From Paenibacillus polysaccharolyticus (lineage in GTDB: Bacteria > Bacillota > Bacilli > Paenibacillales > Paenibacillaceae): a stretch of 64,000 nucleotides of DNA. The stretch lies in contig NZ_FMVM01000013.1 of NCBI RefSeq assembly GCF_900102085.1, forward strand, positions 124,001-188,000, given 5' to 3'. Shown one piece after another: positions 16,694-26,791 of the stretch (position 1 is its first letter; the number at the start of each line of letters is the position of its first letter). A program made the translations under genes and the position numbers. The notes under the pieces were generated by a model. The model saw only the letters and a list, made by a program, of their open reading frames with translations. It was not told where the DNA came from and did no database searches.

Positions 16694-19198
16694 ATGTTAG
16701 GACTTGTCAAAAAGATCTTCGGAGACATGAACGAGCGTGATGTGAAACGTCTGATGAAGACGGTCGATGTGATCAATAAACTGGAACCACAATTTCAGGC
16801 ATTGTCTGATGAGCAGTTGAAAGGCAAAACGGAGGAATTCCGTGCCCGGATTGAAAAGGGAGAAACGACGGATGAACTTCTTCCTGAAGCATTTGCAACC
16901 GTACGTGAGGCATCACGCCGCGTATTGGGCAAACGTCATTATGATGTACAAATGCTTGGCGGGATTGCGCTGCACGAAGGCCGTATTTCTGAGATGAAAA
17001 CGGGTGAAGGTAAAACACTGGTAGGAACACTGCCGGTATATTTGAATGCATTGATGTCCAAAGGTGTACACGTAGTCACAGTCAATGACTATTTGGCGCA
17101 ACGGGATAGCCAGGAGATGGGACAAATCTATGAATTCCTGGGTATGTCAGTTGGGGTTAACCTCAGCGGTATGGACCATGCACTGAAACAGCATGCATAT
17201 GCATGTGACATTACGTATGGTACGAACAATGAATTCGGGTTCGACTACCTTCGTGACAACATGGTGCTGTACAAAGAGCAAATGGTACAACGTCCATTGT
17301 TCTTCTGTATCATTGACGAAGTAGACTCGATCCTCGTCGATGAGGCACGTACACCATTGATCATTTCCGGACAAGCTCAGAAATCGACCGATCTGTACTA
17401 TGCAGCGGACCGCTTTGTGAAACGTCTTGTGCCGGAAGAAGATTTCACGGTGGATATCAAAGTGAAATCCGTAGCGCTGACTGAGGGTGGCGTAGCCAAA
17501 GCGGAGAAAGCTTTTGGTATTGAGAACTTGTATGATCATGCCAACGTGACGCTGAACCACCACATTGTACAGGCTCTGAAAGCTAACGTCATTATGCGCC
17601 GTGATGTGGATTATGTTGTTTCAGATGAAGAAGTCATGATTGTTGATGAATTCACTGGCCGTCTGATGGCTGGCCGTCGCTACAGTGATGGATTGCATCA
17701 AGCGATTGAAGCCAAAGAAGGCATTGAGGTTCAGAACGAGAGCATGACGCTGGCAACAATCACATTCCAGAACTACTTCCGGATGTACCGTAAACTTGCG
17801 GGGATGACAGGTACAGCAAAAACAGAGGAAGAAGAGTTCAAGAAAATCTATGGACTTGAAGTATTGCAGATTCCGACGAATCGTCCAAACAAACGGGATG
17901 ATATGGCGGATGTGGTCTACAAGAGCATTGATGGCAAGTTCAAAGCGGTTGTGGAAGAGATTGTAGAGCGCCACAGCAAAAATCAACCGGTTCTGGTGGG
18001 TACGGTATCCATTGAGAACTCGGAGCGTCTATCGGACATGCTGAAACGTCGCGGCATCAGACACCAGGTCTTGAATGCGAAGTTCCACGCGGAAGAAGCT
18101 GAAATCATCTCTGGCGCGGGTCAAGCGGGTGCAGTAACGATTGCAACGAACATGGCCGGTCGGGGTACAGATATTATTTTGGGTGAAGGTGTGGCTGAAG
18201 TTGGCGGCCTTCATATCATCGGTACAGAGCGCCACGAATCACGCCGGATTGATAACCAGTTGCGTGGTCGTGCGGGACGTCAGGGTGACCCGGGTTCCAC
18301 ACAGTTTTACCTGTCACTGGGCGATGAATTGATGAAACGTTTCGGTGCGGACAACGTGCTCAACATGATGGAGCGTCTTGGTTTTGAAGAAGATCAACCG
18401 ATCGAGAGCCGCATGATTACACGTGCTGTAGAATCTGCGCAGAAGCGGGTTGAAGGTAATAACTTTGACGTACGTAAAGTGGTACTCCAGTATGATGATG
18501 TCATGAACCAACAACGTGAGATTATCTACAAACAGCGTCGTGAGGTATTGGAGTCTGAAAATATTAAACAAATCGTTATGGATATGATCAAACCTTCCAT
18601 TGAACGTATCGTTGAAGCACACTGCAGTGACGAGATTCCGGAGAACTGGGAGCTGCAAGAGGTTGCGGACTTCATGAACAGCAAATTGCTGGATGAAGGC
18701 TCGATTACCAAAGATGACCTTTGGGGCAAAGAAGCTGAAGAGATCATTGAGTATCTGTTCGAGAAAGTACAGAACAAGTACAATGCCCGTGAAGAACGTA
18801 TCGGTGAAGATATGGTTCGTGAATTCGAAAAAGTGGTTGTGCTTCGTGCAGTAGACAGCAAGTGGATGGATCACATTGATGCGATGGATCAATTGCGCCA
18901 AGGTATTCACCTCCGTGCATACGGTGGTACAGACCCACTTCGTGAGTACCAATTCGAAGGTTTCGAGATGTTCCATCAGATGATCGCTTCGATTCAGGAA
19001 GAAGTTGCGACGTATGTGATGAAAGCACAGATCGAAAGCAACCAGGAGCGTCAGGCCGTAGTGGACGAGAGTCAGATCTCGACAAGCGGTGAACCTGCTG
19101 AGAAACGTCCGGTGAAAGTTTCTGACCAAATCGGCCGTAATGATCCTTGTCCGTGTGGCAGTGGCAAAAAGTTTAAACACTGTCATGGTCAAGAGTAG
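16694..19198 (+). CDS. secA: SecA, preprotein translocase ATPase
   Basis: Motor of the Sec export channel (SecYEG), 834 aa. Seen: Walker [11 protein letters not shown] (about 100-109), Walker [14 protein letters not shown] (about 204-216), the second nucleotide-binding half with [20 protein letters not shown], and the C-terminal zinc tail [17 protein letters not shown], which binds SecB or ribosomes. ATG 16694 is chosen: AAAGGGG precedes it and [20 protein letters not shown] is the family start. It is a housekeeping gene, single copy here, and it also serves flagellin-independent secretion. Confidence 0.97.
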   Translation: MLGLVKKIFGDMNERDVKRLMKTVDVINKLEPQFQALSDEQLKGKTEEFRARIEKGETTDELLPEAFATVREASRRVLGKRHYDVQMLGGIALHEGRISEMKTGEGKTLVGTLPVYLNALMSKGVHVVTVNDYLAQRDSQEMGQIYEFLGMSVGVNLSGMDHALKQHAYACDITYGTNNEFGFDYLRDNMVLYKEQMVQRPLFFCIIDEVDSILVDEARTPLIISGQAQKSTDLYYAADRFVKRLVPEEDFTVDIKVKSVALTEGGVAKAEKAFGIENLYDHANVTLNHHIVQALKANVIMRRDVDYVVSDEEVMIVDEFTGRLMAGRRYSDGLHQAIEAKEGIEVQNESMTLATITFQNYFRMYRKLAGMTGTAKTEEEEFKKIYGLEVLQIPTNRPNKRDDMADVVYKSIDGKFKAVVEEIVERHSKNQPVLVGTVSIENSERLSDMLKRRGIRHQVLNAKFHAEEAEIISGAGQAGAVTIATNMAGRGTDIILGEGVAEVGGLHIIGTERHESRRIDNQLRGRAGRQGDPGSTQFYLSLGDELMKRFGADNVLNMMERLGFEEDQPIESRMITRAVESAQKRVEGNNFDVRKVVLQYDDVMNQQREIIYKQRREVLESENIKQIVMDMIKPSIERIVEAHCSDEIPENWELQEVADFMNSKLLDEGSITKDDLWGKEAEEIIEYLFEKVQNKYNAREERIGEDMVREFEKVVVLRAVDSKWMDHIDAMDQLRQGIHLRAYGGTDPLREYQFEGFEMFHQMIASIQEEVATYVMKAQIESNQERQAVVDESQISTSGEPAEKRPVKVSDQIGRNDPCPCGSGKKFKHCHGQE

Positions 19199-19486
19199 TT
19201 TTCGTTTCATTCCTTTTATCGAAGTACCCAATGTAAGATAGGTTAGTTTAATCTATATCGTTTCACTTATACGGCTCCTTGCAGCCGGGGGTTCAATAAG
19301 ATAAAGTGGAGGATGCATATCCGATAATCGGTGCATATGAATAATCATATGATGCTGATTGAGGGGTGACGTGCCTGCTGGTAACAGTATGCGCAAGCCT
19401 CACGGTATATTGTATCCGAGACTTGATCTTGATTATTGAACTTCCCGGATGCGGGGAGCTTATCTTAATGAAAAGAGGAATTGCAC
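19199..19486. other. Gap between secA and prfB
   Basis: 288 bp with small imperfect palindromes (CATATGAATAATCATATG at about 19334-19351) but no T-tailed terminator and no clear promoter. secA and prfB may be co-transcribed. Confidence 0.35.
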
Positions 19487-20600
19487 ATGATCGATCCAAG
19501 CGTGAAGCAGGACCTGCGTGAAATAGGCAAGAAATTAACAAACCTTAGGGGGTCTCTTTGACTTAGATCTCAAGCAAGAGATGATTGAGAACTTTGAAGA
19601 GAAGATGTCAGCTCCAGACTTCTGGGATGACAATGAGAAAGCGCAAGCCGTCATTGCAGAGATGAACGCAGTGAAAGGTTCGGTAGATCAGTACGCGAAG
19701 TTGCAACAGGATTATGATGATGCATTGATGATGGCTGAGCTGGCTGATGAAGAAGGCGACGAAGAGCTCGCTACGGAGATTGGTAACAGTGTCGCTGCAA
19801 TTGTAGGCAAACTGGAAGAGTTTGAATTACAACTTCTCCTGAACCAGCCGTATGACAAGATGAATGCGATTCTGGAGCTTCATCCAGGCGCTGGTGGTAC
19901 CGAGTCGCAGGACTGGGGTCAGATGCTGCTCCGTATGTACACACGCTGGGCAGAGAAACGGGGCTTCAAGGTTGAGGTGCTGGATTATCTTCCGGGTGAT
20001 GAAGCGGGGATCAAGAGTGTGACGTTGTCCATCAAAGGGCATAACGCATACGGTTATCTGAAAGCAGAGAAGGGGGTTCACCGTCTGGTGCGGATCTCTC
20101 CTTTTGACTCATCAGGCCGTAGACATACTTCCTTCGTATCTTGTGATGTGGTGCCGGAGATCGACGATACCATCGAGATCGACATTCGTACCGAAGACCT
20201 TAAGATCGATACGTATCGTGCAAGCGGTGCGGGTGGACAGCATATTAACACTACCGATTCCGCTGTACGGATTACACATATTCCAACCGGAGTGGTTGTG
20301 ACCTGTCAGAACGAACGTTCACAGATCAAAAACCGTGAGCGTGCGATGACGATGCTTCGTTCCAAATTGTATGAGCGCAAAATTGAAGAGCAGAAAAAAG
20401 AACTGGACGAAATCCGAGGGGACCAGTCGGATATTTCGTGGGGAAGCCAGATTCGCTCCTATGTATTCCATCCCTATAGTATGGTAAAGGATCACCGTAC
20501 AAGCGTAGAGACAGGTAATACAGGAGCAGTGATGGACGGCGACCTCGATGCATTCATCGACGGTTATTTGCGTAGCCAAATTAAAGTAGAAAACGATTAA
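19487..20600 (+). CDS. prfB: Peptide chain release factor 2 (programmed +1 frameshift)
   Basis: RF2 terminates at UGA and UAA. The gene starts at ATG 19487 (AAGAGGAA upstream), reads 24 codons to CTT, meets TGA at 19559-19561, and continues in the +1 frame from GAC at 19560, giving 370 aa. The recognition loop SPF (RISPFDSSG), the catalytic GGQ ([19 protein letters not shown]) and the length are all canonical. The in-frame UGA autoregulates RF2 level. Annotators that ignore the shift would call only the second part, starting near 19581. Confidence 0.97.
19547..19561 (+). promoter_or_regulatory. prfB +1 frameshift site
   Basis: AGGGGG (internal Shine-Dalgarno-like), TCT, then the slippery CTT followed by TGA C. 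This is the classic RF2 autoregulatory element: spacing of three bases between AGGGGG and CTT, and C after TGA, are both conserved. Confidence 0.97.
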
Positions 20601-20608
20601 TTCAAGTT

Positions 20609-20663
20609 CCTGTATGGACCCGTGCGCTGAGGCGCATGCTGGTGTATACAGGGGCTTTTTTTT
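20609..20663 (+). terminator. prfB terminator
   Basis: CCTGTAT pairs with ATACAGG around an inner GTGCGC-TGAG-GCGCAT hairpin; eight T follow. Confidence 0.88.
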
Positions 20664-20726
20664 GAACAATTTTAAGAAATGTTAAGAAGATTATGGATAC
20701 GTTATATAAAAGGAGCGCGCGACAAC

Positions 20727-21635
20727 ATGCAAGAGCAACAACATTCATATCCTCAACGCAAAAAGAGGTTAACCACCTTCATTCCCCTGAATGGACCATG
20801 GCGGAACGTCATCGATACCCTGTTTATTATTGTGGGTTCGTTTTTGATTGCCGTAGCCTTTAATTTATTTTTATTGCCCAATCAAATCGCTTCAGGTGGT
20901 GTATCGGGTTTATCCATCCTCGGAGACGAGTGGTTGGGCTGGGAACCGGCATATACCCAATGGGCGATTAACATCCCGTTATTAATTGCAGGTTTCCTGT
21001 TGATTGGTAAACAATATGGTGTGCGTTCCATCCTTGGAAGCATTGTGTTGCCGCTCTTTGTATATTTGACGAGTCATTGGGAGATTCCGACGGCTAATCC
21101 GTTGCTCGGCTCTCTGTATGGGGGCATTGGTGTGGGGCTCGGGATTGGGATCGTGTACCGGGGCAGAGGCTCAACCGGGGGCATGAGTATTCTGGCTCGC
21201 ATTGTGCAAAAATACAGTGGACTCAGTTACTCGCTATGTGTTGTCATCATGGATGCAACCGTCATTATTTTGGCAGCCTTTGTGCTGTCGCTGGAGCAGT
21301 CTCTGTATGCATTAATCGGGTTGTACGTTACGGGTAAAGTCATTGATGCCGTCGAGATGGGACTTGGATACTCCAAGGTGGCATATATCATCTCCAACCA
21401 GACAGAACCGATTACCAAAGTCATTCTGGCCGATCTGGATCGTGGTCTGACCAAGCTGGAGGCCAAAGGTGGATATACGGATGACCAGCGAACGGTGCTA
21501 ATGGTAGTCGTGGGACAAAATGAAGTGCCGAGACTGAAAGCGCTGATCCGGTCTGTGGACCCGGGAGCGTTTGTCATCATTAGTAATGCGCATGAGGTGC
21601 TTGGTGAAGGCTTTAAGCGCGGTGAGCATATTTAA
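20727..21635 (+). CDS. YitT family (DUF161/DUF2179) membrane protein
   Basis: 302 aa. About five to six membrane segments in the first 200 residues (for example TLFIIVGSFLIAVAFNLFLL, INIPLLIAGFLLIGKQYGV) followed by the soluble DUF2179 domain (GGYTDDQRTVLMVVVGQNEV, VDPGAFVIISNAHEVLGEGF). The family is common in Firmicutes, with no proven transport substrate. AAAGGAG at 20709-20715 fixes the start at ATG 20727. From memory, a YitT relative (yvjA) also sits between prfB and ftsE in B. subtilis. Confidence 0.9.
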   Translation: MQEQQHSYPQRKKRLTTFIPLNGPWRNVIDTLFIIVGSFLIAVAFNLFLLPNQIASGGVSGLSILGDEWLGWEPAYTQWAINIPLLIAGFLLIGKQYGVRSILGSIVLPLFVYLTSHWEIPTANPLLGSLYGGIGVGLGIGIVYRGRGSTGGMSILARIVQKYSGLSYSLCVVIMDATVIILAAFVLSLEQSLYALIGLYVTGKVIDAVEMGLGYSKVAYIISNQTEPITKVILADLDRGLTKLEAKGGYTDDQRTVLMVVVGQNEVPRLKALIRSVDPGAFVIISNAHEVLGEGFKRGEHI

Positions 21636-21661
21636 GGTTTAAAAGCATGAGGTAGGTATAA

Positions 21662-21720
21662 AAAAGCAGATCCTCTCTTTACCCCGATTACGGGGAAGGG
21701 AGGTTCTGCTTTTATTTTTT
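21662..21720 (+). terminator. Terminator of the YitT-family gene
   Basis: A long stem, AAAAGCAGATCCTCTC against GGGAGGTTCTGCTTTT, capped by CCCCG-ATTA-CGGGG, then TATTTTTT. The A-rich 5' side also allows weak function on the minus strand. Confidence 0.92.
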
Positions 21721-21781
21721 AGAATATAGGATCTAGACTAGGCAGGTTTTCCTGTATAAGCAAAACAACCAAACTAACTAA

Positions 21782-21934
21782 AATTTACACATCAACGGAG
21801 ATGACAGAAAAAATCTGTAGAAGCGAAGCGGTCGCCTTTATCACCGGATTTTCCCCTTTAGTAAAGGGAATTAAAAAATCTGGGGATAACAGCGATTGGA
21901 AGATTATTCTGTCATCGTAGTGTCTGTGTAAATT
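21782..21934 (+). repeat. Structured intergenic repeat, copy 1
   Basis: First of five copies. Outer stem AATTTACACA/TGTGTAAATT (perfect 10 pairs), second stem GATGACAGAA/TTCTGTCATC (perfect 10 pairs), third AATCT/AGATT, then GCGAAGCG and TCGC against CAGCGAT, inner stem TTATC-CCGGATTTT against AAAATCTGGGGATAA, and apical CCCTTT/AAAGGG. It sits between the convergent YitT-type gene and cls, after the former's terminator. No coding capacity. Confidence 0.85.
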
Positions 21935-21967
21935 ATGTTCTGTTATTTATATAGGTTTCTGCCGAGT

Positions 21968-23416
21968 TTACAAGATTGGAGACAGCAGACGAGAAATAGC
22001 TTCTTTGAAACGTATCATAAAACTGCGATTTTGGTATTCTTCCAGCGATAACTCTCGTGATACATGCAGATCATGTTCGAACGTCTGTACAAGTGTCGTT
22101 GCAATGGCCTCATCATACATAAAGGCATTGACCTCAAAGTTCAACCGGAAACTGCGGTAGTCGATATTGGCAGTTCCAACCGAAGCGACCAAACTATCAA
22201 TAATCAATGTTTTGGCGTGGATAAACCCATTATCGTAGATAAATACTTTAGCCCCTACTTTTAGCAACTCCCCGATATAAGACAGCGTGGCCCAATATAC
22301 AAACGCATGATCCGGTTTATTGGGAATCATAATACGAACATCGATACCCGACAGGCAGGCAAGGCGTATCGCTTCGAATACACTGGCATCCGGGATAAAA
22401 TACGGGGTTTGAATAAGAATCGAATGTTTGGCACCATTAATCATTTTCAGGTAGCTGTTCTTGATGTGCTCGATCTCGGCGTCAGGACCACTGGATACAA
22501 TCTGCATGGCGGTCTGACCTGAACCCTCAATTTGAGGGAAATGAGAGGGAACATACGGCGTGTCATGTTGTTTGGAAGCTTCGTTCCAGTCGAGCAGGAA
22601 ACGTGTTTGCAGCGCATGCACCGCATTACCTCGAATACGAAGGTGGGTATCGCGCCAGTAGCCGAATTTCGAATTGAGTCCGAGATATTCATCCCCAACG
22701 TTGAAGCCGCCAGTATAACCGAGATTACCATCGATGATAACGATTTTGCGGTGGTTACGGTAATTCATCCGTAGGTTGATCAGACTGAATTTGGATGGGA
22801 AAAAGACTTCTACAAGTCCACCCGCTTCACGCAGTTCTTTGAAAAATCGATTTCTTACCCGTCGCGAGCCCAGCGCGTCGTACAGCAGACGAACCTTCAC
22901 GCCTTCACGCGCCTTACGGATCAGAGCGTCCCGAATCCGTTTGCCGAGGCTATCCCCACGATAAATGTAATATTGCACATGCACATGATCTTGTGCCGCC
23001 TCGATGTCATCGAGAAGCCGTTGGAACTTGTCTGTTCCATCGGTGATGATCTCAACGGCGTTATGCTCTGTCAGGAGTGCCCCATTTTGTTTGAGGTTCA
23101 TATAAATCATGTCTTGGCTATTTTCTGTTGCCTTGTTGGAGAAAGGCGTGCGATTATCCTGCAGCTGGGCAAGCTGCGCCTCGATTCGTTCCTCCAAGCC
23201 AAGCTTCTTGCGCTCTTTCCATTGAAAGAGGCGATAGCGAGTCAGATTCTGACCCGTCAATAGATAAAGGATGAACCCGAAGACCGGAATAAAGTTCAAT
23301 ACCAGCAGCCAAGCCCAGGAAGCACTGGCATCCTTGCGTTCAAAGAAAACGACTGCGGCAGCGAAGATAATATTCAGTCCCAGGAGCACAATAAGTAATA
23401 TGGATTCGATATGCAC
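21968..23416 (-). CDS. cls: Cardiolipin synthase, phospholipase D superfamily
   Basis: Joins two phosphatidylglycerols to cardiolipin at the membrane. 482 aa. Two N-terminal membrane helices (about 5-25 and 33-53), then two PLD domains with HxKxxxxD motifs: H222, K224, D229 (HRKIVIIDGNLGYTGGFN) and H400, K402, D407 (HAKTLIIDSLVASVGTANID). Both catalytic sites are intact. It is encoded alone on the minus strand between repeat copies 1 and 2 and is divergent from argC. Confidence 0.95.
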   Translation of the reverse strand: MHIESILLIVLLGLNIIFAAAVVFFERKDASASWAWLLVLNFIPVFGFILYLLTGQNLTRYRLFQWKERKKLGLEERIEAQLAQLQDNRTPFSNKATENSQDMIYMNLKQNGALLTEHNAVEIITDGTDKFQRLLDDIEAAQDHVHVQYYIYRGDSLGKRIRDALIRKAREGVKVRLLYDALGSRRVRNRFFKELREAGGLVEVFFPSKFSLINLRMNYRNHRKIVIIDGNLGYTGGFNVGDEYLGLNSKFGYWRDTHLRIRGNAVHALQTRFLLDWNEASKQHDTPYVPSHFPQIEGSGQTAMQIVSSGPDAEIEHIKNSYLKMINGAKHSILIQTPYFIPDASVFEAIRLACLSGIDVRIMIPNKPDHAFVYWATLSYIGELLKVGAKVFIYDNGFIHAKTLIIDSLVASVGTANIDYRSFRLNFEVNAFMYDEAIATTLVQTFEHDLHVSRELSLEEYQNRSFMIRFKEAISRLLSPIL

Positions 23417-23617
23417 TGTAGTCCCCCATGTCTCATAATGACCTTCGGAGTCCAGTTCAATGTGACCTTAATTAAAAAGGGTATGTGTATGAACAGGACT
23501 CTGTATGTAATGTTTCCTTCTACTATGTATTTTAACAGAAGAATCCTTGTTCGTCCCTAAGGTAAAAAGTTATCGTTCGGATTTGTTGGGAATCCGTGTA
23601 AAATTCATGATAGATGG

Positions 23618-23646
23618 TTGTATTTATATAACTAGAGTCGTATAAT
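23618..23646 (+). promoter_or_regulatory. Sigma-A-like promoter for the arg cluster
   Basis: TTGTAT (23618-23623), 17-nt spacer, TATAAT (23641-23646). It lies upstream of repeat copy 2, so a leader of about 280 nt would carry that element before argC. The region is AT-rich with partial palindromes (GTATAATAATAC), but I could not assign an ArgR box with confidence. Confidence 0.65.
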
Positions 23647-23709
23647 AATACACAAATATGCATAGAAGCGACGGAATTGTCTGCTCAAGCTTTGATGATA
23701 CGTATGAAC

Positions 23710-23870
23710 GAGATGTTTGCACAAAAAACGGAGAGGACAGAAACAAACCTGGAAAGCGAAGCGGTCGCTTTTATAACTGGATTTTCCCTTTAAGAAAGGG
23801 GATGAAAAAATCCGGGGATAACAGCGAATGAAAGGTTGTTCTGTCATTGAAGTGCTAGTGCAAATTTCTC
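23710..23870 (+). repeat. Structured intergenic repeat, copy 2 (argC leader)
   Basis: Outer stem TTTGCAC/GTGCAAA, extended by GAGA/TCTC; GGACAGAA against TTCTGTC; AACCT/AGGTT; GCGAAGCGGTCGC; GGATTTT against AAAATCC; apical CCCTTT/AAAGGG. It lies between the probable arg promoter and the argC GTG, so it should be part of the argC leader RNA. Confidence 0.85.
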
Positions 23871-23935
23871 GTCATCATTCAGAGAGCTTTGAGCAAGGCA
23901 GAAGTAGCGCATACAACAGGATTGGGGGAGCGAGA

Positions 23936-24985
23936 GTGAATAACAAATTAAGAGTGGCAATCGTCGGTTCCACCGGCTACGGCGGGGTGGAACTGATTCG
24001 TTTTTTTCAGAATCATCCGCAAGTTGAAATTACATCGGTAATCTCTTCATCGAGCAGCGGGGAGTCCATCGCCGATGGGTTTCCGCATTTGACGGACGTG
24101 ATTCGCAGGCCACTCGACGGTGTCGATCCGGCAGAGATCGCAAGTCGTGCAGATCTCGTATTCACCGCGACCCCGTCTGGCGTAAGCGCGAAGCTCGTAC
24201 CGAGTCTGCTGGAAGCAGGACTGAAAGTGATCGACCTGTCGGGTGATTTCCGTTTGAAAGACGGATCGGTGTATGAGCAATGGTATAAACACCCTGCACC
24301 GTCAGCAGAATTGCTGGAGAAGGCCGTATACGGTATGGCTGAGGTGTATGGAGATGAAGTGAAAGGTAAGGATTTTATATCCAATCCTGGCTGTTATCCA
24401 ACAGCTACGTTGCTGGGTCTGATTCCTGCGGTGGAAGCGGGATGGATTGATCCATCGACCATCATTATTGATGCGAAATCAGGTGTATCGGGTGCAGGGC
24501 GCGGAACGAGTCTGACCAACCATTATGCAGAAATGAATGAAAATTTTAAAGCGTACAAATTGAATAAACATCAGCATATCCCTGAGATCGAGCAAGTGCT
24601 CGGCAATATCACCGGAAGCTTGGTGACGGTAACTTTTACAACACAGCTTGTGCCGATGACACGCGGCATTATGAGTACGATGTATGCAAAGCTGACGGGC
24701 GAGCATAGTGATCAGGAGATTGTGGACTTATATCGTAAATATTATGAAAACAGACCTTTTGTACGTGTACGTGAACCGGGTATTTGGCCTTCGACAAAAG
24801 AAGTGTCTGGATCGAACTATTGTGATATCGGATTTTCGGTAGACCCGCGCACAGGACGTTTGACGATCATTTCGGTGATCGACAACCTGGTGAAGGGTGC
24901 ATCCGGGCAAGCGATTCAAAATATGAACCTGATGATGGGATGGGAGGAAAACCTCGGGCTGAACATGACACCAGTATATCCATAA
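23936..24985 (+). CDS. argC: N-acetyl-gamma-glutamyl-phosphate reductase
   Basis: Third step of arginine synthesis: NADPH-dependent reduction of N-acetylglutamyl phosphate to the semialdehyde. 349 aa. The nucleotide-binding start VAIVGSTGYGGVELIRF and the active-site cysteine in SNPGCYPTAT (about residue 150) are present, as is the HQHIPEIEQ region. Start is GTG 23936 behind GGGGGAG; the longer frame from 23828 begins inside repeat copy 2 and is not credible. First gene of the arg cluster. Confidence 0.96.
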   Translation: MNNKLRVAIVGSTGYGGVELIRFFQNHPQVEITSVISSSSSGESIADGFPHLTDVIRRPLDGVDPAEIASRADLVFTATPSGVSAKLVPSLLEAGLKVIDLSGDFRLKDGSVYEQWYKHPAPSAELLEKAVYGMAEVYGDEVKGKDFISNPGCYPTATLLGLIPAVEAGWIDPSTIIIDAKSGVSGAGRGTSLTNHYAEMNENFKAYKLNKHQHIPEIEQVLGNITGSLVTVTFTTQLVPMTRGIMSTMYAKLTGEHSDQEIVDLYRKYYENRPFVRVREPGIWPSTKEVSGSNYCDIGFSVDPRTGRLTIISVIDNLVKGASGQAIQNMNLMMGWEENLGLNMTPVYP

Positions 24986-25131
24986 CATGTGGCTTGTGAA
25001 CATCGTAGGGGGAGCGCGCGAAGAAGCGGTGTTCCATCTAAAAGTCATAAGGCATGGGTATAAGTTGTGGGAGTTTCAGTTGAAGCAGGCGGTTGATCAG
25101 CATATGGCTGAACGCATACGGGGGATATGAT

Positions 25132-26370
25132 ATGGGAACAAAAGTGGAGCATCAAACTTTTACCGTAGTTGAAAATGGAACCATTGTTACGCCAGGCGGA
25201 TTCTCGGCAGGAGGACTGCACTGTGGTCTGAAAAAAACATCACGCAACGACATCGGAGCGATTCGATGTGATATCCCTGCGACAGCTGCAGCGGTTTACA
25301 CGACGAACGTGTTTCAGGCTGCTCCGCTCAAAGTCACTCGGGAAAGTCTGAGCAACGGACGGTTGCAAGCAGTGATTGTAAATAGCGGTAATGCCAATGC
25401 ATGTACAGGGCAGCAGGGTGAAGAGGATGCGTATGCGATGCGTGCGGCAGCGGCTCGTGAACTGGGCGTGGCTGAAGAGGACGTGGCTGTGGCTTCTACG
25501 GGGGTCATCGGTGAATTGCTGAAGATGGATGCGGTACATTCGGGCATCAAGGCGCTTCCGGAACAGCTGGGCAAAGAAGCAAACGAAGCAGAACAATTTT
25601 CACAAGCGATTCTGACTACCGATCTGGTGAAAAAGGAAGCTTGCGTCTCCGTCGTAGTTGGCGGCAAGACGGTAACAATTGCGGGAGCGGCCAAAGGCTC
25701 GGGGATGATTCATCCGAATATGGCCACGATGCTGGCATTTATGACCTCGGACGCGGTCATCGGAGCAGAAGCGTTGCAGCGCCTGCTGCGCCAAGCGACC
25801 AACCATACATTTAACATGATTACCGTAGACGGTGATACCAGCACAAACGATATGCTCGTAGCAATGTCTAGCGGTTATGCAGGTAATGAAGAACTGACGA
25901 TGGATCACCCGGATTGGGAGGCCTTTGCTGCCGGGTTCACATATGTATGCCAAGTGCTTGCCAAAGCGATTGCGCGTGATGGTGAAGGAGCAACCAAGCT
26001 GGTGGAAGTGGAAGTGACGGGTGCGGTTAGTGATGAATCTGCACAAGCCATTGCCAAAACGGTAATCGGTTCAAGCCTGGTGAAATCTGCGATGTTTGGA
26101 GCTGATGCAAACTGGGGCCGAATTATCGCTGCTGTAGGCCGTGCAGGCCAGCCGGTGAACCCGGATACGGTGGATATCCGTCTCGGTGACATCTCTGTGC
26201 TCGCACAGTCTCGTCCTGTTGTGTTTGATGAAGAAGCAGCACTGGCATATTTGCAGACGGATACGGTACGCATTGTAGTGGACCTGCATCACGGTGAAGG
26301 CAACGCTGTAGCGTGGGGATGCGACCTGACGTATGACTATGTGCGAATTAATGCAGCATATCGCACGTAA
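25132..26370 (+). CDS. argJ: Bifunctional ornithine acetyltransferase/N-acetylglutamate synthase
   Basis: Transfers acetyl from N-acetylornithine to glutamate (cyclic pathway) and, in bifunctional forms, also uses acetyl-CoA. 412 aa. The self-cleavage site that makes the alpha and beta chains is seen in KGSGMIHPNMATMLAF (about 187-202, new N-terminus at the threonine of ATM). ATG 25132 is chosen after CGGGGGAT. argJ presence explains the absence of argA and argE. The 420 bp to argB holds repeat copy 3. Confidence 0.95.
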   Translation: MGTKVEHQTFTVVENGTIVTPGGFSAGGLHCGLKKTSRNDIGAIRCDIPATAAAVYTTNVFQAAPLKVTRESLSNGRLQAVIVNSGNANACTGQQGEEDAYAMRAAAARELGVAEEDVAVASTGVIGELLKMDAVHSGIKALPEQLGKEANEAEQFSQAILTTDLVKKEACVSVVVGGKTVTIAGAAKGSGMIHPNMATMLAFMTSDAVIGAEALQRLLRQATNHTFNMITVDGDTSTNDMLVAMSSGYAGNEELTMDHPDWEAFAAGFTYVCQVLAKAIARDGEGATKLVEVEVTGAVSDESAQAIAKTVIGSSLVKSAMFGADANWGRIIAAVGRAGQPVNPDTVDIRLGDISVLAQSRPVVFDEEAALAYLQTDTVRIVVDLHHGEGNAVAWGCDLTYDYVRINAAYRT

Positions 26371-26578
26371 GTAGAAGTTTTGTTATAGATATGATTGTCT
26401 TAATTCATGCTCGAGCTCATTGATGTGAGTCCCGTCATGAAATCATATTTACCTGAACATTTGTTAAAGTATCTGAACGTTATTAAAGGTACTGAACTTG
26501 CAGCTTCATCTCTTAGAAAGCTGCGTACCATCATAGATGTAAAAATGTTTATAAGGATTAAACTTTTAAATATAAAAA
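26371..26578. other. argJ-argB gap before repeat copy 3
   Basis: AT-rich; contains a short plus-strand open frame (26407-26592) with no ribosome site and no recognisable product. No terminator or promoter was found with confidence. Confidence 0.35.
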
Positions 26579-26732
26579 ATAAACGAATATAGTGGAAGAG
26601 GCGGAATCGATTCTGTAGAAGCGTAGCGTTCGCATTTGTCTCCGGGTTTTCCCTTTGGAAAAGGGGAATCGAAAAACCTGGAGACAACGGCGATCGAAAG
26701 AACGATCCGATTCTGGAACGGCTAACGTTTAT
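26579..26732 (+). repeat. Structured intergenic repeat, copy 3 (most diverged)
   Basis: Outer stem ATAAACG/CGTTTAT; second stem CGGAATCG/CGATTCTG (one G-U), which replaces the GGACAGAA/TTCTGTC stem of the other copies; TTCT/AGAA; TAGAAGCGTAGCG; inner stem TTGTCTCCGGGTTTT against AAAACCTGGAGACAA; apical CCCTTT and AAAGGGG. It differs most in sequence yet keeps every helix, so changes are compensated. Confidence 0.85.
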
Positions 26733-26791
26733 CTATATCTTTTATATAGGTGTTAATCCTTTATAACCCCATAAGAAAGGAGTCTTGCCCC

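Noticed and set aside
18314-19231. 305-codon minus-strand open frame opposite the secA 3' half
   Set aside because: Shadow of secA codon use; no start signal.
23828-23935. N-terminal extension of argC from ATG 23828
   Set aside because: It starts inside repeat copy 2, lacks a ribosome site, and the ArgC fold begins at NNKLRVAIVGSTGYGG behind the GTG at 23936.
23700-23935. argC leader as T-box or known arginine riboswitch
   Set aside because: No T-box sequence (TGGNACCGCG-like) and no anti-terminator with T tract; the fold is the same as at unrelated loci.
26407-26592. 61-codon open frame in the argJ-argB gap
   Set aside because: No Shine-Dalgarno, AT-rich, overlaps repeat copy 3, no recognisable product.
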